In this document: one piece after another, positions 57,997 to 64,000 of the stretch
Layout: each line of letters starts with the position of its first letter
Position numbering within the stretch: position 1 is the first letter of the stretch
Assembly: GCF_016702655.1 (NCBI RefSeq)
Contig: NZ_JADJDO010000009.1
Location: 62,001-126,000, forward strand
DNA from: Ideonella sp.
GTDB lineage: Bacteria; Pseudomonadota; Gammaproteobacteria; Burkholderiales; Burkholderiaceae_C
Length of the DNA stretch: 64,000 nucleotides
Direction: 5' to 3'
The notes under the pieces: model-generated
Told to the model about the DNA's origin: nothing
Database searches by the model: none
The model's input: only the letters and a program-made list of their open reading frames with translations
Made by a program: the position numbers and the translations under genes

Positions 57997-59526
57997 TCAG
58001 CGCTTGTTCCAGAACGGCTTGCTGCGCGCGAAGTCCTTCAGCACCGCCGCGCTCTCGGCGAGCAGCACCTCGCGCCGGGCGGTGAGCCAGCCGATCGCGA
58101 ACCACGCGCGCGCGTCGTCGCCGACGGCAGCGCGGTAGGTCGCGAGGCCGACGCACAGGTCGTTGTAGCGACCCAGGCTGTCCTGCACCGGCGCCAGGCG
58201 CGCCAGGTAGCGCGCCACCGCCTCGCTGTCGTGCAGCGAGGCGGCAAACTCGGCCGCGTAGCGCAGGCGTTTGGCGCGCCTGCGCAGCGCGTGGCGCGAC
58301 GGGTCGTCGAGCTTGGCCCAGCGCTTGCCTGCGCTCACGACGCGCCGGTGCCAGCGCGCGAGGCGCTCGTCAAAGCCGGCGGTCAGGTCGGCGCCGGCTG
58401 GCGCGGCCGCAGGCGCGGCCGGGAGTTCGGCCTCGGCCTGCCAGGCGAGCAGTTCGAGCCACAACGCGTTGGCCTTGGCGGCGCGCAGCAGTTCGGTCGG
58501 CGTCGGGCCCTCCGGCGCCGGCGGGAGCTCGAACATCGGCGCCCCGGCGGCCTGCAGCGACGGCAGCAGCGAGGCCGCGAGCGCGTCGCGGTCGCGCACC
58601 AGCCCGAGGCCCTGGAACAGCGCCGCGAGGCGCTCGTTCCATGACGCAGGCACCGGCGTCGCCCAGCCGTCGAAGAAGCGCAGCGCAGTGCGCAGGCGAC
58701 GCATGCCGACACGCAGCTGGTGCACATGCTCGTCGCCGAAGGCCCCGCTCGCGATCTCGCTCGCGTTGGGCAGGATCTGGCGCAGGCAGTTGCCGACCAC
58801 CGCACGCAGCGCCGCGTCGGCATCCATCTGCGCATCGAGCTTCACCGCGCGCGCGCGCGGCGCCGGGCCCTGGTGGAGATGCAGTGCGAGACGGTCGCCG
58901 CGCTCGGCCTTTGTCGTCACGTCGAGCCACAGCCCGTGGCGCAGCATCAGGCGTTGCGCGACCTCGGCCACGGCCGATGCATGGCCGCTCAGCAGCTCGA
59001 CCTCGAGCTCGTGCACCGGCCACAGCCTGTCTCCGGCAACGATCTCGCCGCTGTCGTAGGCGAGCTCGACCGTTCCGCCGCGCGTGCGCAGCGTGCGCGC
59101 GCGGCGCCAGATGTCGGTGCGGAACTGCTCGGCAAGCAGCTGCGCGGGCGCGCCCGTCGGGCCCGCAGCCAGCAACGCCGCGAGCCGCTCGCCGGCGGGC
59201 GTGCCGGCGTGGCGCGAGATGTCGGGCAGCGGCCCGGCGGCAAACGGCAGTTCGACTTCGTGCTCGAAGCGCTGCATCGCGTCGGGACCCGGGCCCTTCA
59301 AGGTCTGCACGCGCCGGCGCCCCTCCTTGCGGATGCGCAGCGCGAGCCCCGCCGTCGCGAGCCGGCGGTCGGGCGTGTCGAAGTACGCGGCCTGCAGGTG
59401 CTGGCGCCGCGCCCCGGTCGCGCCGACATAGGCGTCCACCTCGCGGCGCGACGCAGCGGGCACCTGGAGCTTCAGTTCGATCTCGACCATGGCGGGCGGA
59501 CGCTGGGCTGGCTGGGCGCCGATCAT
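57997..59526 (-). CDS. CYTH-CHAD domain protein (triphosphatase-like)
   Basis: 509 residues from ATG 59526, which overlaps the upstream stop (ATGA); MVEIELK at 59490 is an alternative start. CYTH domain: VEIELKLQV (ExExK), tunnel residues in RIRKEGRRRVQTLKGPG, HELEVELLSG and TKAERGDRL. CHAD domain from about 240: EHVHQLRVGMRRLRTALRFF and RHALRRRAKRLRYAAEF with conserved His. The family hydrolyses tripolyphosphate and binds polyphosphate. Confidence 0.9.
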   Translation of the reverse strand: MIGAQPAQRPPAMVEIELKLQVPAASRREVDAYVGATGARRQHLQAAYFDTPDRRLATAGLALRIRKEGRRRVQTLKGPGPDAMQRFEHEVELPFAAGPLPDISRHAGTPAGERLAALLAAGPTGAPAQLLAEQFRTDIWRRARTLRTRGGTVELAYDSGEIVAGDRLWPVHELEVELLSGHASAVAEVAQRLMLRHGLWLDVTTKAERGDRLALHLHQGPAPRARAVKLDAQMDADAALRAVVGNCLRQILPNASEIASGAFGDEHVHQLRVGMRRLRTALRFFDGWATPVPASWNERLAALFQGLGLVRDRDALAASLLPSLQAAGAPMFELPPAPEGPTPTELLRAAKANALWLELLAWQAEAELPAAPAAAPAGADLTAGFDERLARWHRRVVSAGKRWAKLDDPSRHALRRRAKRLRYAAEFAASLHDSEAVARYLARLAPVQDSLGRYNDLCVGLATYRAAVGDDARAWFAIGWLTARREVLLAESAAVLKDFARSKPFWNKR

Positions 59527-60377
59527 GGCACGTCTTGCACGCCGCGCGGCGCCAGTTGGCCGCCGATCGCGTCGGCGAGCAGCTTCAGGCGCGCCGCGCC
59601 GTTGCGCTGCCGGCCGCCGAAGTTCAGCCTGCGAAATGGCGCCGAGAGTGCTGCCGCGACCTTGGCCCAGCGCAGCGCACGCGCGAAAACGGCGCGCACC
59701 TGCGGGTCGGGGTTGGCCGCAAAGTAGGCACGCAGCAGCGCCGGCAGCAGCGTGCGCGCCTCGTCCTCGTCGATCGGCCCGCGCAGCGAGATCGAGTTGA
59801 CGAAGAGCACGACGTCGAAGGCCTGCGCTGCCGCGAGCGGCACGAGCTCGCCGAAGGTCTCCTCGAAGTCGATGCGCCAGGTCTGGCCGTTCATGCGCGT
59901 CAGGTTCTTGATCTGGGCCCCGCCGTGCCACTGCCCGGCGCGGTGAAACGCGCCGAGCTCGGCGGCCAGCGCCGCGAGCTCACGGCGCCAGGTGTCGCGA
60001 TCCCAGCCGGCCAGCAGGCTCGCGACCGTGGCGCCGCAATGCGCCATCAGCAGAAAGCCGTCGCCGTGATGCACGAGGCGCGGCACGCGCACGCCCGCCG
60101 CGGCCAGCGCCTGCAAGCGCCGCGCCTCGAAGCCGACGCCCGACGCTGCGGCGCTGAGCTTGAGTGCGCCCATCGGCAGCGACGCACCGGTCACGCGCCG
60201 CGCCAGCCAGCGTGCGAGCAGTGCCGACAGCACGCCGCGCGTCGCCTGCGCCTCGCGCTTGGCGACGTAGCGCTCGCCACCGTGCGCGAACTCCAGCGTG
60301 CGCGCCGGGCTGGCCGCGAGCGCGGACTGCGCTGCGCGGACGAGGGCCTGGTGCTCGGTTGCGTCGGGTGTCGACAT
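59523..60377 (-). CDS. kinase-fold protein (LPS kinase/Rio-like)
   Basis: 284 residues. GGERYVAKREA (ATP-binding Lys), GVRVPRLVHHGDGFLLMAHC (hinge), FHRAGQWHGGAQIKNLTRM with catalytic-loop His and Asn, and WRIDFEETFGELVP (metal-binding DFE). Resembles WaaP/KdkA-type sugar kinases or Bud32-like kinases. Substrate unknown. Coupled to the CYTH-CHAD gene. Confidence 0.75.
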   Translation of the reverse strand: MSTPDATEHQALVRAAQSALAASPARTLEFAHGGERYVAKREAQATRGVLSALLARWLARRVTGASLPMGALKLSAAASGVGFEARRLQALAAAGVRVPRLVHHGDGFLLMAHCGATVASLLAGWDRDTWRRELAALAAELGAFHRAGQWHGGAQIKNLTRMNGQTWRIDFEETFGELVPLAAAQAFDVVLFVNSISLRGPIDEDEARTLLPALLRAYFAANPDPQVRAVFARALRWAKVAAALSAPFRRLNFGGRQRNGAARLKLLADAIGGQLAPRGVQDVP

Positions 60378-60468
60378 CGCGCCGATGCTAGCCGGCTGCG
60401 CGGCGGCGCCTCGCCCTGCGCCCGCTAAAATCGCGCCATCGCGCTGCCATCACCCGGAACCCCGCACC

Positions 60469-60675
60469 ATGCCGTTCTTCTGGAAGCCCTACAAGTCCGA
60501 CGTCACCGCCTTCATCGAGGAGCTCAAGTCGAAGAAGCCGACCCTCGAGGCCGAGCAGCGCCAGGGCCGCTCGCTGCTGTGGGACAAGCCGATCGACCGC
60601 GACGCGCAGGCCGAGTATCGCGCGGCGCGGGTCGCGCAGCGGCCTTACGTCTACCAGACCGACCCTCAACTCTGA
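60469..60675 (+). CDS. DUF3460 protein
   Basis: 68 residues. FWKPYKSDVTAFIEELKSKK at the N-terminus and GRSLLWDKPIDRDAQAEY in the middle are characteristic of DUF3460, a small betaproteobacterial family placed just upstream of scpA, as here (one base apart). Confidence 0.92.
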   Translation: MPFFWKPYKSDVTAFIEELKSKKPTLEAEQRQGRSLLWDKPIDRDAQAEYRAARVAQRPYVYQTDPQL

Positions 60676-60676
60676 C

Positions 60677-61549
60677 GTGATCGACGACCTCCTGGCGCCC
60701 GAGGCGCCGGAGCTGCCGGCGCCCGGCGCCGCCTCGGTGGACGACGAGGGCCTGCCCGAGGCGGTGGACCAGATCGCGCTCGCGCGGCTGTACGGCGAGC
60801 CGCTGTTCGCGCTGCCGACCGACCTCTACATCCCGCCCGATGCGCTCGAGGTCTTCCTCGAGGCCTTCGAGGGCCCGCTGGACCTGCTGCTGTACCTGAT
60901 CCGGCGCCAGAACTTCAACATCCTCGACATCCCGCTCGCCGACGTGACGCGCCAGTACCTGGCCTACGTCGAGCAGATCCGCAAGCGCAACCTCGAGCTC
61001 GCCGCCGAGTACCTGCTGATGGCGGCAATGCTGATCGAGATCAAGTCGCGCATGCTGCTGCCGCCGCGCAGGAGCGCCGACGGCGCCGAGCCCGAGGACC
61101 CGCGCGCCGAGCTCGTGCGCCGCCTGATCGAGTACGAGAAGATGAAGCTCGCCGCGGCGCGGCTCGATGCGTTGCCGCTGCTCGGGCGCGACTTCCTGCG
61201 CGTTCAGGTCGCGACCCCGCAATCGCTGCAGCCGCGCCTGCCCGACGTCCATCCCGACGAACTGCGCGCCGCATGGCACGACATCATGAAGCGCGCGCGG
61301 CTCGTCCAGCACCACACGATCACGCGCGAACAGCTCTCGGTGCGCGAGCACATGAGCATCGTGCTGCGCCGCCTGCAGGGGCGCAGGTTCGCGCTCTTCG
61401 AGGAGCTGTTCGACGCCGTGCGCGGCCCGCAGGTGATGGTCGTGACCTTCATCGCGCTGCTCGAGCTCGCTCGCGAGAGCCTGCTCGAGGTCACGCAGGC
61501 CGAGGCCTTCGCACCGATCTACGTGCGGCTGGCGTACCGGCCGGGCTGA
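60677..61549 (+). CDS. scpA: segregation and condensation protein A
   Basis: 290 residues from GTG 60677. Kleisin partner of SMC and ScpB. EAFEGPLDLLLYLIRRQNFN near residue 60, YLAYVEQIRKRNLELAAEYL and LLMAAMLIEIKSRMLLPP (SMC-neck-binding helix), and a C-terminal winged helix with VMVVTFIALLELARESLLEV. Confidence 0.96.
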   Translation: MIDDLLAPEAPELPAPGAASVDDEGLPEAVDQIALARLYGEPLFALPTDLYIPPDALEVFLEAFEGPLDLLLYLIRRQNFNILDIPLADVTRQYLAYVEQIRKRNLELAAEYLLMAAMLIEIKSRMLLPPRRSADGAEPEDPRAELVRRLIEYEKMKLAAARLDALPLLGRDFLRVQVATPQSLQPRLPDVHPDELRAAWHDIMKRARLVQHHTITREQLSVREHMSIVLRRLQGRRFALFEELFDAVRGPQVMVVTFIALLELARESLLEVTQAEAFAPIYVRLAYRPG

Positions 61550-61552
61550 TCG

Positions 61553-63208
61553 TCAGGGCGCGCTTGCAGGCGCTGCCGTCTGCGCAGAGGGCACGAGGTG
61601 CGGCTGGCCGTCGCGGACCTCGAAGGCAACGCTGAAGGCCTCGACGCCACTCGGTGCCGCGACGGTGTCGACGATCCACAACTCGCCGACCACGCGCTCG
61701 GGCGTCACGTCGAGCAGCACGTAGCCGTGGTGGTCGAGGTCGACATGCTTGACGTGCGGGTTCTGCGAGCGCACCAGGGCGGCGAGCGTGCCGTCCGGGT
61801 CGGCGATGCCGGGCGAGGTGATCGAGGTCGCGACGAACTCGACCGCGATCGCGCCCTGCCCGCTCGCCGGGTCGTAGCCGCCGGCCTCGACATCGGGGTT
61901 GTTCGGGTCGCGCGTGATGTCGTTGGCCCAGCCGCTGTGGATGTCGCCGGTGAGGAAGACGACGTTGGGCGCGGCCGTCAGCGGCGGGTAGGCGTCGATC
62001 AGGTCGAACAACCGGTCGCGCGCGGGCGGGTAGCCGTCCCACTGGTCGGGGTTGACGAAGATACTGCCGCCGTCGGCGTTGGTCCTTCCGAGCGCCTTCA
62101 GCTGGGCCAGCATCACGCCCTGGCCGATGAGCTTCCAGCGCGCGGTCGATGCCGCGAGCACTTGTTCGAGCCAAGCCTCCTGCTCGGCGCCGAGCACGGT
62201 GCGCGTCGGGTCGAGAAAGCGCCCGCTCGCCTTGAAGCCCTGGCCCACGCCGGGCACCGGAATCGGCGCCGGCAACTGCTTGGAGCGCGCCGAGTGGCGC
62301 TCCTCGAGCAACACGATCTCGGCCAGGTCGCCGAGGCGCAAGCTGCGCTGCGGCTTCTTGCGGTCGGCCGGCTCGCGCACTGGCATCCACTCGTAATAGG
62401 CCTGCAGCGCGCCCGTGCGGCGCGCGCTCCAGGTGCCCTCGGTCGTCGAATCGTGGTTCTCGGCGCCGTTGCGCCAGGCGTCGTTGGCGACCTCGTGGTC
62501 GTCCCAGATCACGGCCATCACGTGCTGGCGCTGCAGTTCCTGCAGGTCGGCGTCGCGCTTGTACTGCGCATGACGGGTGCGGTAGTCGGTGAGCGTGATG
62601 GCCTCGGTGGGCGGCTCGGTCGGCCGCACGTTGCCGAACTCATCGCTGCCGTACTCGTAGAGGTAGTCGCCCAGGTGCAGCACGAGGTCGAGGTCGGCAC
62701 GCTCGGCGATCCGCCGGTAGGCGTTGAAGTAGCCGGCCGCGTGGCTGGCGCAGCTTGCTACCGCGATGCGCAGCCGGCTCGCGCCACCGGCGGGCAGCGT
62801 GCGCGTGCGGCCGACCGGAGACGATGCGCCGAGCGCCGTGAAGCGGTAGTAGTAGCTGCGGCCAGCTTCCAGGCCTGTCACGTCGATCTTGACCGTGAAG
62901 TCGCGCTGCGCATGGGTGCGCACGCGGCCGGTCCTGACGACCTGCGTCAGCGCGGGATCGGTTGCGACGACGTAGTTGACCGTGACCGAGGTCGCCGCCG
63001 CATCGGGCGGCGTTGCGCGCGTCCACAGGATCACGCGGTCGGCGAGCGGGTCGCCGCTCGCGACGCCATGCTGGAACACCGGCCCGGACGCAGTGCTGCG
63101 CAGCGGAAGCAGCGGCAGCGCAGCAGCGGCGAGCGCTGCGCCGCCCGAGCGGCGAAAGAACTCGCGCCGATTGGGTGCGCGCGGCGCGCGTGGTGCGGGT
63201 CGGCCCAT
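61553..63208 (-). CDS. phoD: PhoD-family alkaline phosphatase/phosphodiesterase
   Basis: 551 residues from ATG 63208. Tat signal NRREFFRRSGGAALAAAALP. An N-terminal Fn3-like domain starts at QHGVASGDPLADRVILWTRA. The metal site includes ASCASHAAGYFNAYRRIAER (Cys for Fe3+), LVLHLGDYLYEYG, VIWDDHEVANDAWRNG and VFLTGDIHSGWAND. Releases phosphate from organic esters in the periplasm. Confidence 0.95.
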   Translation of the reverse strand: MGRPAPRAPRAPNRREFFRRSGGAALAAAALPLLPLRSTASGPVFQHGVASGDPLADRVILWTRATPPDAAATSVTVNYVVATDPALTQVVRTGRVRTHAQRDFTVKIDVTGLEAGRSYYYRFTALGASSPVGRTRTLPAGGASRLRIAVASCASHAAGYFNAYRRIAERADLDLVLHLGDYLYEYGSDEFGNVRPTEPPTEAITLTDYRTRHAQYKRDADLQELQRQHVMAVIWDDHEVANDAWRNGAENHDSTTEGTWSARRTGALQAYYEWMPVREPADRKKPQRSLRLGDLAEIVLLEERHSARSKQLPAPIPVPGVGQGFKASGRFLDPTRTVLGAEQEAWLEQVLAASTARWKLIGQGVMLAQLKALGRTNADGGSIFVNPDQWDGYPPARDRLFDLIDAYPPLTAAPNVVFLTGDIHSGWANDITRDPNNPDVEAGGYDPASGQGAIAVEFVATSITSPGIADPDGTLAALVRSQNPHVKHVDLDHHGYVLLDVTPERVVGELWIVDTVAAPSGVEAFSVAFEVRDGQPHLVPSAQTAAPASAP

Positions 63209-63328
63209 GGTCTGGTCTCCTGAAGTCGCTGGACAGCCTGCGCAGCGGTGGTGTCGCGAGGGATGGACAGCGCGATTCTGATGCAATAGCGTGACAGTTC
63301 GACCCCCTCGTTCGAATGGAGACACCTC

Positions 63329-64000
63329 ATGCAGGCACCCTACTTCCCGATCATCTACGTGCGCGGCTACGCGATGACCGAAGGCGAGCGCGACGAGACC
63401 GCGGCCGATCCGTTCTGCGGCTTCAACCTTGGATCGACGGTCTATCGCGCGGCGATCGACAAGAAAGCGCAGCCCAAGCGCTTCATCTTCGAGTCGCCGG
63501 TGCTGCGCCTGGCGAGCGACTTCGGTTACTCCGACGTCTACGAGCAGGGCGCCGACATCATGGACGCCGACTGGCTGCCGCGCAGCGGCAACCAGGGCAT
63601 CGCGCCGCGCTCGATCGTCGTCTACCGCTACTACGACAGCGGCTCGACGCTGTTCAGCGAGGACGCCAAGGCGAGCCCGATCGAGGACTATGCGCGCGGC
63701 CTGGACAAGCTGATCCTGCGCGTGCGAGACCTCGTCTGCGCGCAGGAAGGCAGCGCGCTCGCGCCCGCGGACTTTCGCTGCTATCTGGTCGCGCACTCGA
63801 TGGGCGGCCTCGTCGTGCGCGCCTTCCTGCAGAACGCCGCGCTCGGCAGCGCCGAGGCGCGCAAAGCGGTGGACAAGGTCTTCACCTACGCGACGCCGCA
63901 CAACGGCATCGAGACCGCAGGCATCAACGTGCCGGCCTGGCTGGGCGCGGCCGACATGAACAACTTCAACCGCAAGCGCATGGCCGGCTATCTCGCGCTC
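63329..64000 (+). CDS. alpha/beta-hydrolase (lipase-like), C-terminus cut by window edge
   Basis: 224 codons visible from ATG 63329. The first strand PIIYVRGYAMTE and the nucleophile elbow YLVAHSMGGLVVRAFLQN (GxSxG with Ser) followed by FTYATPHNGIETAG are those of lipases or cutinase-like hydrolases. No signal peptide, so probably cytoplasmic or exported with a partner. Divergent from phoD. Confidence 0.82.
   Translation, partial: MQAPYFPIIYVRGYAMTEGERDETAADPFCGFNLGSTVYRAAIDKKAQPKRFIFESPVLRLASDFGYSDVYEQGADIMDADWLPRSGNQGIAPRSIVVYRYYDSGSTLFSEDAKASPIEDYARGLDKLILRVRDLVCAQEGSALAPADFRCYLVAHSMGGLVVRAFLQNAALGSAEARKAVDKVFTYATPHNGIETAGINVPAWLGAADMNNFNRKRMAGYLAL

Overview
The window is a chromosomal segment of a high-GC betaproteobacterium. 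Gene content points to Burkholderiales of the Rubrivivax/Leptothrix/Methylibium type (inference): a Bug-type solute-binding protein, a DUF3460-scpA pair, a DUF3305/DUF3306/ferredoxin/TorD formate-dehydrogenase maturation cluster, and FdhD with a CGQG motif. Nearly all coding DNA is dense and strongly GC3-biased. The one clear exception is an AT-rich patch at about 26.1-26.6 kb.

The most interesting content is at 32-40 kb. A membrane-associated formate dehydrogenase operon (fdnG, fdnH, fdnI, fdhD and small accessory genes, minus strand) diverges from selB - tRNA-Sec - selA (plus strand). The tRNA (38237-38333) has every structural hallmark of bacterial tRNA-Sec: 8+5 bp acceptor/T helix, 6-bp D stem, long 7-bp variable arm, G73 and encoded CCA. 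Its anticodon, however, is GCA (Cys codons UGC/UGU) instead of UCA. Correspondingly, the active-site codon of FdnG (residue 211, normally UGA in selenoprotein homologues) is TGC. It is followed two bases later by a stem-loop whose GGU apical loop lies 18 nt after the codon, as in bacterial SECIS elements. I infer that selenocysteine is inserted here at a SECIS-marked sense Cys codon.

Layout. 1-13.5 kb: a long minus-strand operon with two type I sulfatases, an SBF-family transporter, outer-membrane-type proteins, a DUF2092-like protein, a repeat-rich autotransporter and a membrane protein cut by the left edge; a LysR gene diverges from it. 14.7-18.4 kb: Bug protein, recJ and a conserved gene upstream of recJ. 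18.4-19.8 kb: an internally deleted MFS gene, a GNAT gene and a fused GNAT/PEP-mutase remnant. 19.9-26 kb: dinB, a membrane protein, LysR, an FMN-dependent alpha-hydroxy-acid dehydrogenase and an FAD oxidoreductase in an overlapping pair. 26-27.6 kb: an AT-rich foreign ORF, a GNAT remnant and vapBC. 27.8-44.9 kb: metallopeptidase, dcd, the fdn/sel region and the FDH maturation cluster with apbC. 45.1-47.8 kb: a TIR/transglutaminase-like gene with an unknown partner, a possible defence or signalling module. 47.9-58 kb: metG, an autoregulated RHH gene and a hyf-like energy-converting complex whose large subunit has lost the NiFe cysteines. 58-64 kb: CYTH-CHAD protein, a kinase-like gene, DUF3460, scpA, phoD and a lipase cut by the right edge.

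Sequence quality matters. Several conserved genes carry single-site frameshifts, mostly next to homopolymers (autotransporter, sulfatase 1, DUF2092, fdhD), and there are implausible G or G/C runs at about 2.27 kb, 52.30 kb (53 G) and 57.40 kb. These are more likely assembly errors than real mutations. The tRNA-Sec and the fdnG active-site region do not show this kind of damage.
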